From Tetraselmis striata (lineage: Eukaryota; Chlorophyta; Chlorodendrophyceae; Chlorodendrales; Chlorodendraceae): a DNA stretch of 64,000 nucleotides. A program made the translations under genes and the position numbers. The notes under the pieces were generated by a model. The model saw only the letters and a program-made list of their open reading frames with translations. It ran no database searches and was not told the origin of the DNA. Positions 54,239-64,000 of the stretch are shown here, one piece after another. The stretch lies in assembly GCA_006384855.1 (NCBI GenBank), contig VCJN01000543.1:62001-126000 (forward strand). The letters run 5' to 3'. The first letter of the stretch is position 1, and the number at the start of each line of letters is the position of its first letter.

Positions 54239-57200
54239 GGACTCACATCGGAGACGTCGATGACAACGAGGTTCGAGCCCTTTGCATCGCTGGGCGATGT
54301 GTTGTCATGAAGCCTCTCCTTGGCGCCGGTGTGAACTCCCCGGAAGGCGCTGTCATCTTGAAGCACTTGAGCACGAACCTCGGCTTCAACGCGAGCGGCT
54401 TCGGCATTGTTGAGGTCTGCGTTGGTAGCCATCGTGTGACGTGCCTCAGCAGGCGCGGTCTGCCCGTGCTCGCGCAGGAAGTCGTCAACTTCCTCTTTCC
54501 GTTGCGGCCAGAACCCGGAGAAAGCTGCCGAAGGAGCAGTTTGCATCTCATCCAAGTCGTCGAGCAGATTCTTCCAACTCTCGCGCTCGACTGGGGAGAA
54601 GTGCCACTGGACCGCCAGGTCCGTGATGTACGACCTGACCTTCTTGAAATCATCCAAGTACCTCAGGACCTTCACCGCGTCGGGCTTCTTTTTGTCACAG
54701 AGAGCGTACAAAAGGGGCCGGCCCGCACGAATCTCGGGCGTCCCAGTTGGCGCGCTCTTCAAGATCTGCACGGGCTCAGAAAGCGGTGTGTTGGACCACA
54801 AGGCGGTGCGCAACGAGCCGCCAGACGCGGCGGCGTCGTCACGGGTGAACTCGAATTTGTGCGGCTTACTGATGTCCTGAATGTGGTCTTGGAAATGGGG
54901 CCTCAACCACTCAGAGAAGTCGAGGGAGAATGAGAGCTCAGCAATCTCCGGAGTGGGCGAGAATGCCTTCGCCAACAAGTCAAGAAAGGCCTCGATTGTG
55001 TAGGCGGAGCTGCGAGATAGCGCAAGACTGATGCGGTTGAAGATCTGGTCAACCCGTTCGTGAGTGTGCCCGACAGGCAAGAAGACCAAATGAACGACGT
55101 CGCAGATGCCGATAGACACAAGCCAATTGCAGAGGGCCGCCACGTTCCTATTCTTGTACTCCCTGACGGTGTTGTCCATCTGGATTGTGATGTACGGAAT
55201 CTTCCTACCACGGTGTTGAATTTCCTGCATCGCAGATCAGATTTCATCAGTCCATGGCTACCGGACAACCATGGCGAACCTATCGGGAGGCTAACGAGCT
55301 CACCTTCATGATCGTGATCCATATTAGAGTGCACGTCGTGGACGAATCGTGGGGGATGGTGTTGGTGTAGTAGTAGATGTCGTCCGGGCGGTATCCGTCG
55401 TACTTCACACAGGTGAGGTGGTACTTCAGGAGCATGTCGGGCTTCACAGTCTTGGGGATGCGAACCCAGTGAGGCAGCAGGGTCTTCGCGGAGTCCATGC
55501 TATCAATTTCGAAGAAAAAGAAGTTTTCATGGCCAAGGCGCCACTGGAAGACGGCGTTGTTCATATCCCTTCGTTCACGGCGCACTCTCTCGAGGTGTAC
55601 CTTCTGCTCAGCTCTGACCTAACGCCTCACGAGCTGCTGATGTTGACGGTGCACTTGACGTTCCTCCGGCGTCATGTCCTTTGTGCAAATCTCGCGAGCT
55701 TGGTCTCTGAGTGCTTTGCCCGCCGCGCATATGGGACAGTGGTTGAATCGCTTCACCTTTGGCGTGGTGACATCCGGGAAGTCTTCCTTCCAAGTCCGGC
55801 GGAAAGTGTCGAACGATGCGAGCTTCACTTCGCTCTCGGTAGCCAAATCTATAAAGCGGCAGGGGCATGATAGGTCGGTATACAAATAAGGTCTCATAAT
55901 GCGAGACAGAAAAGTTCGGTCTAAAGTAGGTCGAAATAATTATATCGATAGTGGGTGAACAATTCTGTAATCAGCAGGGCGAAACAATCTGTCATCAGTG
56001 TGACGAAACGGTTTGTCATCAGTGGGACAAAACCGTCTCTCACCATTGGGACAAAAGGTTCTCTCTGCAGTGGGACGATATCGGCTAATTATGTGGGACA
56101 ACTGCTTTTGTGGTCGGTGGGACGAAACGGTATGCCATGAGCGGTGCGAAACATTCTGTCATCAGTGGGACGAAATCGGTCCGGCATCGGTGGGACTAAA
56201 CGTTCTAGCGATAGCGGGACGAAACGGTTTGTCAACAGAGGGACGAAACGGTTTGTCATCAGCGGGACAAAACGATCTGTCGTCAGTGGGACGAAACGGT
56301 TTGTCATCAGCGGGAGAAAACGATATGTCATCAGCGGGACAAAACGGCTTGTCATCAGTGGGACGAAACGGTTTGTTTTCAGCGGGACAAAACGGTCTGT
56401 ACTTAGCGGGACAAAACGGTTTGTCATCAGCGGGACAAAACGGTTTGTCATCAGTGGGACGAAACGGTCTGTCGTCAGCGGGACGAAACGGTTTGTCATC
56501 AGCGGGACAAAACGGTGTGTCATCAGCGGGACGAAATAGTCTGTCATCAACGGGACGAAACGGTTTGTCATCAGCGGGACAAATCGGTTTGTCATCAGTG
56601 GGACATAATGGGCCTCACCACGGAGAATGGCGTTGTCGTCCTCGGCCCACGACTTGTAGTAGAAGTAGACGCAAATCTTGGTCAGGGAGGTAGGTGCTTC
56701 TTGAAGGTCTCGCTGTTGCCGTCATGAAAAGGCATGATCTCGACGTGACCGAGATCATCTTATAAGAAGTGATCGAGAAACATGCGCACATGCTCCCTCG
56801 GCCCGGTTTGTCTGCTCTCGTATTGCTTGCGTTGCGTGATGTACGTGGGTTCGTTATCCACCACCGACCGCTGGATCACGAGACGTCTGTGTTTCGAGAC
56901 CTGATGCAAGGCCTCCCACGCACGCCCACACTTGTAGATGGGGCCTCGATGATCGAAAGAGCGCAAGTAGCCACCGTGATCAAACATGTAATCGAACTTG
57001 TCGGATGCCGACTCGTAGCCACCCCTGAGAAACCTGAGCGAGCCGGTCAAAGGAGCGGTTCTGATTGCCAGAGTATACGGTCAACACACGGTCCAACACG
57101 GCATCAACGACGGCCTGTCCGCACTGTGTGTATAGCTTGTGCACGCACTTCCGCGAACAGCATGGCGACTGCTCGCTAGCCTCCTTGGCGCGCATGAGGC

Positions 57201-57441
57201 GGATACAGTCGCGAGAGGTGCGCTTGCTGATCAGAGACGAGACCTTGCGATTATCGCTTTCGGCGACCTCATCGGAGCCCTTGCCCCACGTGTACTTCCT
57301 TTTCTCAGGCTCCTTACGATCACTCTCACGCGCGTCGCAATCACACGAGTACCCGCTGCGGCACGAACACGGCGGTAATGTAAATGTAGTGTCCGACGCG
57401 CCGGATCCTGGAGAAGAGGCCATGCTTTCGACCGCCGCCAT
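53577..57441 (-). pseudogene. DUF7869 protein gene of B(iii), one nonsense codon and one frameshift
   Basis: Starts MAAVESMASSPGSG (57441) with a Cys-rich segment CSCRSGYSCDC and CIRLMRAKEASEQSPCC. A frame change near 57015 precedes DYMFDHGG..CGRAWEALHQ. Splice-supported exons: up to 56619; 55848-55304; 55224-54247; 54098-53577, all in phase. Exon 55848-55304 has SFDTFRRTWKEDFPD, FNHCPICAAGKAL and one in-frame TAG (55619-55621). Exon 55224-54247 holds DUF7869: MDNTVREYKNRNVAALCNWL, VFLPVGHTHERVDQIFNRI. The last exon: LGDWESRFVIGLVKS, VAVYEPFHVDAKG, end LLELGMLNE. DUF7869 is typical of eukaryotic transposon proteins; a transposase role is inferred. Best-preserved mobile gene here. Confidence 0.72.
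55955..56612 (+). repeat. 24-bp minisatellite, array 1 (about 27 units), in an intron of B(iii)
   Basis: The unit begins GTGGGACGAAAC and ends GGTTTGTCATCA on plus. Units here vary more than in array 2 (GCGGGACAAAAC is common). The array fills about 85% of the intron 56618-55849 of the DUF7869 gene. Its right edge lies about 6 nt from the 5' splice site (exon ends 56619, intron GTGAGG). Donor phase 1 and acceptor (..TTATAG, exon from 55848) rebuild an Asp codon. Confidence 0.95.
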
Positions 57442-57461
57442 GCTGCAGCGTGGGGCGAGTT

Positions 57462-57477
57462 GGGGGGGGGGGGGGGG
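57462..57477 (+). repeat. 16-nt poly-G run upstream of the B(iii) start codon
   Basis: Lies 20 nt upstream of the ATG of B(iii) on the opposite strand. Confidence 0.9.
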
Positions 57478-57641
57478 ATGAAGGACAGTGATCTGTGGTG
57501 AGGAAGACTGACGGCCGATGACCGTTCTCGGACGGGCCGTTGACCGGGGTGCATAATATCCAGCTACGGGTTAAAATAATTGAACCTGATGCCTCAAACA
57601 ACGTATTATTTCGTGTTTCTTTCGTATGTCGGTAACAGTTC

Positions 57642-60600
57642 AGTGGGACGAAACGGTGTGTCATCAGTGGGACGAAACGGTTTGTCAACAGTGGGACGAG
57701 ACGGTTTGTCATTAGAGGGACGAAACGGTTTGTCATCAGTGGGACGAAACGGTTTGTCATCAGTGGGACGAAACGGTTTGTCATCAGTCGGACGAAACGG
57801 TTTGTCATCCGAGGGACGAAACGGTTTGTCATCAGTGGGACGAAACGGTTTGTCATCAGTGGGACGAAACGGTTTGTCATCAGCGGGACGAAACGGTTTG
57901 TCATCAGCGGGACGAAACGGTTCGTCATCAGTGGGACGAAACGGTGTGTCATCAGTGGGACGAAACGGTTTGTCCTCAGTGGGACGAAACGTTTTGTCGT
58001 CAGTGGGACGAAACGGTTTGTCATCAGTGGGACGAAACGGTGTGTCATCAGTGGGACGAAACGGTTTGTCATCAGTGGGACGAAACGGTTTGTCATCAGT
58101 GGGACGAAACGGTTTGTCATCAGTGGGACGAAACGGTGTGTCATCAGTGGGCGAAACGGTTTGTCATCAGTGGGACGAAGCGGTTGTCATCAGTGGGACG
58201 AAGCGGTTGGTCATCAGTGGGACGAAACGGTTTGTCCTCACTGGGACGAAACGTTCTGTCATCAGTGGGACGAAACGGTTTGTCAACATTGGGACGAAAC
58301 GGTTTGTCACCAGTGGGACGAAACGGTGTGTCATCAGTGGGACGAAACGGTTTGTCATCAGTGGGACGAAACGGTTTGTCATCAGTGGGACGAAACGGTT
58401 TGTCATCAGTGGGACGAAACGGTTTGTCATCAGTGGGGCGAAACGGTCTGCCATCAGTGGGACGAAACGGTTTGTCGTCAGTGGGACGAAACGGTTTGTC
58501 GTCATTGGGACGAAACGGTTTGTCATCAGTGGGCGAAACGGTTCGTCATCAGTGGGACGAAACGGTTTGTCATCAGTGGGACGAAACGGTGTGTCATCAG
58601 TGGGACGAAACGGTTTGTCATCAGCGGGACGAAACGGTTCGTCATCAGTGGGACGAAACGGTCTGTCGTCAGCGGGACGAAACGATCTGTCATCAGTGGG
58701 ACGAAACGGTTTGTCATCAGTGGGACGAAACGGTTTGTCATCAGTGGGACGAAACGGTTTGTCATCAGCGGGACGAAACGGTTTGTCGTCAGTGGGACGA
58801 AACGGTTTGTCATTAGTGGGACGAAACGGTTTGTCATCAGTGGGACGAAACGGTTCGTCATCAGTGGGACGAAACGGTTTGTCATCAGTGGGACGAAACG
58901 GTGTGTCATCAGTGGGACGAAACGTTCTGTCATCAGTGGGACGAAACGGTTTGTCATCAGTGGGACGAAACGGTTTGTCATCAGTGGGACGAAACGGTTT
59001 GTCAACAGTGGGACGAAACGGTTTGTCATCAGTGGGACAAAACGGTCTGTCGTCAGCGGGACGAAACGATATGTCATCAGTGGGACGAAACGGTTTGTCA
59101 TCAGTGGGACGAAACGGTGTGTCATCAGTGGGCGAAACGGTTTGTCATCAGTGGGACGAAGCGGTGTGTCATCAGTGGGACGAAACGGTTTGTCATCAGT
59201 GGGACGAAACGGTTTGTCCTCACTGGGACGAAACGTTCTGTCATCAGTGGGACGAAACGGTTTGTCAACAGTGGGACGAAACGGTTTGTCACCAGTGGGA
59301 CGAAACGGTGTGTCATTAGTGGGACGAAACGGTTTGTCATCAGTGGGACGAAACGGTTTGTCATCAGTGGGACGAAACGGTTTGTCATCAGTGGGACGAA
59401 ACGGTTTGTCATCAGTGGGACGAAACGGTTTGTCATCAGTGGGACGAAACGGTTTGTCATCAGTGGGACGAAACGGTTTGTCATCAGTGGGGCGAAACGG
59501 TCTGCCATCAGTGGGACGAAACGGTTTGTCGTCAGTGGGACGAAACGGTTTGTCGTCATTGGGACGAAACGGTTTGTCATCAGTGGGACGAAGCGGTTGG
59601 TCATCAGTGGGACGAAACGGTTTGTCCTCACTGGGACGAAACGTTCTGTCATCAGTGGGACGAAACGGTTTGTCAACAGTGGGACGAAACGGTTTGTCAC
59701 CAGTGGGACGAAACGGTGTGTCATCAGTGGGACGAAACGGTTTGTCATCAGTCGGACGAAACGGTTTGTCATCAGTGGGACGAAACGGTTTGTCATCAGT
59801 GGGACGAAACGGTTTGTCATCAGTGGGACGAAACGGTTTGTCATCAGTGGGACGAAACGGTTTGTCATCAGTGGGACGAAACGGTTTGTCATCAGTGGGG
59901 CGAAACGGTCTGCCATCAGTGGGACGAAACGGTTTGTCGTCAGTGGGACGAAACGGTTTGTCGTCATTGGGACGAAACGGTTTGTCATCAGTGGGCGAAA
60001 CGGTTCGTCATCAGTGGGACGAAACGGTTTGTCATCAGTGGGACGAAACGGTGTGTCATCAGTGGGACGAAACGGTTTGTCATCAGCGGGACGAAACGGT
60101 TCGTCATCAGTGGGACGAAACGGTCTGTCGTCAGCGGGACGAAACGATCTGTCATCAGTGGGACGAAACGGTTTGTCATTAGTGGGACGAAACGGTTTGT
60201 CATCAGTGGGACGAAACGGTTTGTCATCAGCGGGACGAAACGGTTTGTCGTCAGTGGGACGAAACGGTTTGTCATTAGTGGGACGAAACGGTTTGTCATC
60301 AGTGGGACGAAACGGTTCGTCATCAGTGGGACGAAACGGTTTGTCATCAGTGGGACGAAACGGTGTGTCATCAGTGGGACGAAACGTTCTGTCATCAGTG
60401 GGACGAAACGGTTTGTCATCAGTGGGACGAAACGGTTTGTCATCAGTGGGACGAAACGGTTTGTCAACAGTGGGACGAAACGGTTTGTCATCAGTGGGAC
60501 AAAACGGTCTGTCGTCAGCGGGACGAAACGATATGTCATCAGTGGGACGAAACGGTTTGTCATCAGTGGGACGAAACGGTGTGTCATCAGTGGGCGAAAC

Positions 60601-61714
60601 GGTTTGTCATCAGTGGGACGAAGCGGTGTGTCATCAGTGGGACGAAACGGTTTGTCATCAGTGGGACGAAACGGTTTGTCCTCACTGGGACGAAACGTTC
60701 TGTCATCAGTGGGACGAAACGGTTTGTCAACAGTGGGACGAAACGGTTTGTCACCAGTGGGACGAAACGGTGTGTCATCAGTGGGACGAAACGGTTTGTC
60801 ATCAGTGGGACGAAACGGTTTGTCATCAGTGGGACGAAACGGTTTGTCATCAGTGGGACGAAACGGTTTGTCATCAGTGGGACGAAACGGTTTGTCATCA
60901 GTGGGACGAAACGGTTTGTCATCAGTGGGGCGAAACGGTCTGCCATCAGTGGGACGAAACGGTTTGTCGTCAGTGGGACGAAACGGTTTGTCGTCATTGG
61001 GACGAAACGGTTTGTCATCAGTGGGACGAAACGGTTCGTCATCAGTGGGACGAAACGGTTTGTCATCAGTGGGACGAAACGGTGTGTCATCAGTGGGACG
61101 AAACGGTTTGTCATCAGCGGGACGAAACGGTTCGTCATCAGTGGGACGAAACGGTCTGTCGTCAGCGGGACGAAACGATCTGTCATCAGTGGGACGAAAC
61201 GGTTTGTCATTAGTGGGACGAAACGGTTTGTCATCAGTGGGACGAAACGGTTTGTCATCAGCGGGACGAAACGGTTTGTCGTCAGTGGGACGAAACGGTT
61301 TGTCATGAGTGGGACGAAACGGTTTGTCATCAGTGGGACGAAACGGTTCGTCATCAGTGGGACGAAACGGTTTGTCATCAGTGGGACGAAACGGTTTGTC
61401 ATCAGTGGGACGAAACGGTTTGTCATCAGTGGGACGAAACGTTCTGTCATCAGTGGGACGAAACGTTCTGTCATCAGTGGGACGAAACGGTTTGTCATCA
61501 GTGGGACGAAACGGTTTGTCAACAGTGGGACGAAACGGTTTGTCATCAGTGGGACAAAACGGTCTGTCGTCAGCGGGACGAAACGATATGTCATCAGTGG
61601 GACGAAACGGTTTGTCATCAGTGGGACGAATCGTTCTGTCATCAGTGGGACGAAACGGTTTGTCATCAGTGGGACGAAACGGTTTGTCATCGGTGGGACG
61701 AGTCGGTATGACAG
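57642..61714 (+). repeat. 24-bp minisatellite, array 2 (about 170 units), with higher-order structure
   Basis: Near-perfect head-to-tail units of GTGGGACGAAAC + GGTTTGTCATCA. Variants recur in the same order. The GTGGGGCGAAACGGTCTGCC unit starts at about 58434, 59487, 59895 and 60925; CGTCATTGGGACG follows each. A 23-bp unit lacking one A (GTGGGCGAAAC) is found near 58148, 58531, 59129, 59991 and 60591. So blocks of about 0.4, 1.05 and 1.46 kb were duplicated. All forward frames and two reverse frames are stop-free over long stretches because 24 is divisible by 3; these are not genes. Right end: last unit decays to GGTATGACAG, directly before the coding-like sequence at 61715. Confidence 0.97.
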
Positions 61715-64000
61715 AAAATGATATTCGTTGGCCGTCCCGCCGGCTTTGAATGGCTTCCACCACACCGGTGCCGTCGACTGGATCTCTTACGGCCACCTCT
61801 GAGTCGAGATTGCTGATCCAGAGGTGAAGACATCTCACGGTGGCGACATCAACACGTTATACGCCGACAGAGTCAACCTCGTCATCGACAAGGATACGGG
61901 GCTGCCTCACATTTACAGCTTCCCATGCGATAAGTTCGTCGCTCCGCCGCCGGAATTTGAATTCCGATCCCCAAAGCCGCAAGACTGCAATATGGTGGCG
62001 CAAAGCTACAAGGTAAAAGCCCATCGCGACCTATTGTACCTCTCCGGATCAAATATGTAGACAAATCTAAATCCATACACAATGCAACTTACTGACAGCC
62101 CTTTTTTTTGCATTTGTTATTTAGAGGAATCCTTCCCTTCCCACTCCGGTGTACGGAGTGTCCTCAAGAGAGTATGAGCCCCTCGCTCCGACAATGGCCA
62201 ACTTCAAGGAGCAAGTTGCAGCATTCGAAGGCGGGGAGAAGCCGAGGTTGGTGGATTCAAGTTCCTACAAGCCAGAGATCGACGTCATCATAAAGTTTCT
62301 ACACTCCTAGGGCGCGCGGCAAGCCAACATCGACGGCAACCACAGACGGGAGGCGAAGCGCATGGTGAAAGAAAACTACCCGGAAATCTACAAAGCCAAC
62401 AAAGGCATCCACCTCACGTCGGACAAGATGTACATCGGCCTCTCGCCGGAAGTCTGCCGCTACATGTCTATGAAGCTCAACGAGGCGGGTCACGCCGTCG
62501 TGGGAGACACGTCCATGCACAAACTCCTGGTGAGTGAGCCATTCTCCCAAATTATTATTAAGCTGACCGTGGGAGCAAATAGGCGTAAAGTGTGACAAAA
62601 GTCGTTCTGTCGTCAACGGGTTAAAAATATGTCTGTCAGTGGGACGAAACGGTCTGTCATCAATGGGACGAATCGGTCTGTCATCAGTGGGACGAAACGG
62701 TTTGTCATCAGTGGGACGAAACGATCTGTCATCAGCGGGACGAACGAAACGGTTTGTCATCAGTGGGACGAAACGGTTTGTCATCAGTGGGACGAAACGG
62801 TTTGTCATCAGTGGGACGAAACGGTCTGTCAGCAGAGGTACAATCGTTCGGAAATTTGAAATCGGTGCAATTGTTTCTGCAGAACCTTCGCAGATGTTTC
62901 GAGAGCTGGTATGCAGATCAGGATGCAACTCGCCCCGGCTTTAGGGCACTTCCGCAAATCAGAGTCGTGAAGGAATTCAAGAAGTCTAAAGTTCTTCAAG
63001 TTGAACTTGAGAAGATCGGAATCAAAGATGAGAAGAGCATCGAGTTCTCAAATTTGATTGACCTTTGATTGACCCACAACGGTAAGCTGTGTACATGATG
63101 AAAAATTATCATGTTGTTAATGCTGCTAGATTCTGACAAATGATTTGCGCAGTGTTTTTGAGCCCCTTGAGCAGATTTCTGAAGCCTACCGGCATGTGGA
63201 CCTCGGGGTTCGAGGATGGGACGAAGCCGGAACCAAACTCGGAGACCTATTTGTGTACTACCAGCAAGAACTCGATAGAGTCGAGCGTCTCAATTACGGC
63301 AGGCAACTCACCCAGAAGGAAGTGAGGAAGGTTTACGAAGCAATTCGGAAGCCTATCAATGCAATCCTCGATAACAAGAAGTACGGCTTCGGCAAAGACA
63401 GAGCTCACTTCCGAGTCGCCCTCATGGAGGTAAGTTGTGACCTACCCCACTTAATCACATGGAATACTATCATTCCTTTCTCCGTACTGAAGTTTGTTTT
63501 TCGACCCAGGATGTTGGCTTTGGACACCATGCGCCCCGGCTAGACGAGCCGTCTCTTGCCAAGCAGAGCGATAGCGCGGATCTCCCTCTGGGCCAAATGT
63601 ACCTTGTGGTTGGACTGCTCATCCAAGGCGAGCACAGTGTGACCCCGAGCCTCTACGAACTGGTGGATGACATAAAGCATGCCGGCGACAATGGCCCCAT
63701 GGCTGTTACGCACACCAACGCGGAGTGGCTCGCGATGATTGAGACGTGGAGGTTTCGCGATCTCTTGCGTCGAGCAAGCATCAAGATCATGAATGCGATT
63801 GACACGGCCAAGGGCAGGGAGGCAATCCAACTGCTGACGCCGGACGAACCGGCCAGGAACTGGGGGAAATATCTCTCGGACCACATCATCGATTGGGATG
63901 TGCAAGACAAAGTGTCGGATGAGCAAGCGGCCGCTCGCCTTGACGCCATCACCAAGTTCCGAGCCAAGGTTGATGACCTCGGCCCAACAGGCTTCCCCAG
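61715..64000 (+). CDS. Spliced gene of unknown function, 3' end outside window
   Basis: Exons joined by GT-AG in phase: about 61715-62012, 62125-62529, 62883-63083, 63153-63429, 63510 to window end. Visible segments: VKTSHGGDINTLYADRVNL, VIDKDTGLPHIYSFPCDKF, FEGGEKPRLVDSSSYKPEID, MVKENYPEIYKANKGIHLTS, FEPLEQISEAYRHVDLGVRG, QLTQKEVRKVYEAIRKPINA, PLGQMYLVVGLLIQGEHSV, ARNWGKYLSDHIIDWDV. Mostly helical, charged; no family recognised. Damage: a TGA near 61799, a TAG at 62308-62310, and an 11-bp tandem duplication at 63053-63074 that shifts exon 3. The intron 62530-62882 contains minisatellite array 3. May be a young pseudogene or a mobile-element gene. Confidence 0.5.
62631..62833 (+). repeat. 24-bp minisatellite, array 3 (about 8 units), in an intron
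   Basis: Same unit as arrays 1 and 2, same plus orientation. Lies in the intron between exons ending 62529 (CTG, GTGAGT) and starting 62883 (..TTTCTGCAG). One unit has a 4-bp internal duplication (GACGAACGAAAC). Confidence 0.95.
63053..63074 (+). repeat. 11-bp tandem duplication in an exon
   Basis: TTTGATTGACC occurs twice head to tail. The second copy brings a TGA into frame. With a single copy the exon would end in the phase (2) required by the next acceptor at 63153. Confidence 0.9.

Larger units (their letters stand above)
53290..57582 (-). mobile_element. DUF7869-type element B(iii), nearly intact
   Basis: Left end begins CAGTTATTTAACC (53290); right end, in reverse complement, begins CAATTATTTTAACC (57582), an imperfect inverted terminal repeat of about 14 nt. 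One gene fills it on minus. It holds a 24-bp minisatellite array inside an intron (55955-56612). The left flank is a Ty3 RT remnant; the right flank is the large minisatellite. Target duplication not evident. Confidence 0.65.

Noticed and set aside
54226..54933. 235-codon plus-strand frame
   Set aside because: Antisense to the spliced DUF7869 exon 55224-54247.
57642..61714. CRISPR array
   Set aside because: Units are contiguous 24-mers without spacers, and the genome is eukaryotic.
57642..61714. Tandem C/D-box snoRNA cluster, because the minus strand shows CTGATGA and CTGA in every unit
   Set aside because: Box C needs a purine first, C and D boxes here overlap, and 24 nt leaves no room for a guide.
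57580..61838. Open frames of 300-770 codons encoding 8-residue repeats (VGRNGLSS, GTKRFVIS, CHQWDETV, MTNRFVPL, DDKPFRPT)
   Set aside because: They are a by-product of a 24-bp tandem repeat without stops in five of six frames. Several overlap each other fully, and frame switches follow 23-bp units. No start context, splice signal or non-repeat coding sequence supports a protein.
1..64000. Altered nuclear genetic code, because several otherwise good frames contain single TAG codons
   Set aside because: NMNAT and RAF1 read with the standard code, and the damaged frames also contain TAA, TGA and frameshifts.

Overview
This is nuclear DNA of a photosynthetic eukaryote, most likely a green alga. 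The two best genes are spliced with GT-AG introns. One is a Rubisco accumulation factor (RAF1), a family confined to cyanobacteria and the green lineage, with a plastid-targeting-like N-terminus. The other is a eukaryotic nicotinate/nicotinamide mononucleotide adenylyltransferase. Almost everything else is decayed, mutually nested mobile DNA, runs of 12-25 G or C, and minisatellites. The retroelement types fit algae: LINE, Ty3, and a Kangaroo-like element with an inverted tyrosine recombinase. A Pyramimonadales/prasinophyte-type genome would fit, but the species cannot be proved from the sequence.

Layout. 0.25-1.8 kb: LINE reverse transcriptase remnant (+). 3.7-14.0 kb: a DUF7869-type element, B(i), interrupted by a 5.8 kb element with 36-bp terminal inverted repeats, A(1). 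14.0-18.8 kb: a Ty3 retrotransposon (+) whose RT is split by a second DUF7869 element, B(ii). 19.7-20.7 kb: tyrosine recombinase remnant. 21.3-27.5 kb: decayed TNP2/Plavaka-like transposase (-). 29.6-36.9 kb: Kangaroo-like element with gag, RT and RNase H on minus and the recombinase on plus; a 0.5 kb repeat sits between gag and RT. 37.4-38.8 kb: a 332-aa open frame resembling the C-terminal part of a LINE protein. 40.1-41.3 kb: NMNAT (+). 41.9-44.5 kb: RAF1 (-), convergent with NMNAT. 46.8-57.6 kb: a second nest made of a decayed Ty3 element (-), A(2) in the opposite orientation to A(1), and a nearly intact DUF7869 element, B(iii). 55.9-62.8 kb: three arrays of one 24-bp minisatellite. 61.7-64.0 kb: a spliced gene of unknown function running off the window.

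Main points. The only convincing host genes are NMNAT and RAF1, in an island of about 4.5 kb. Each has one intron with a long C-run starting exactly at intron position +5. Two of the three 24-bp arrays lie inside introns whose splice sites join open exons in phase, in two unrelated genes on opposite strands. Two DUF7869 elements sit at nearly the same codon of two different Ty3 RT genes. Both nests contain the same trio: A, B and Ty3.
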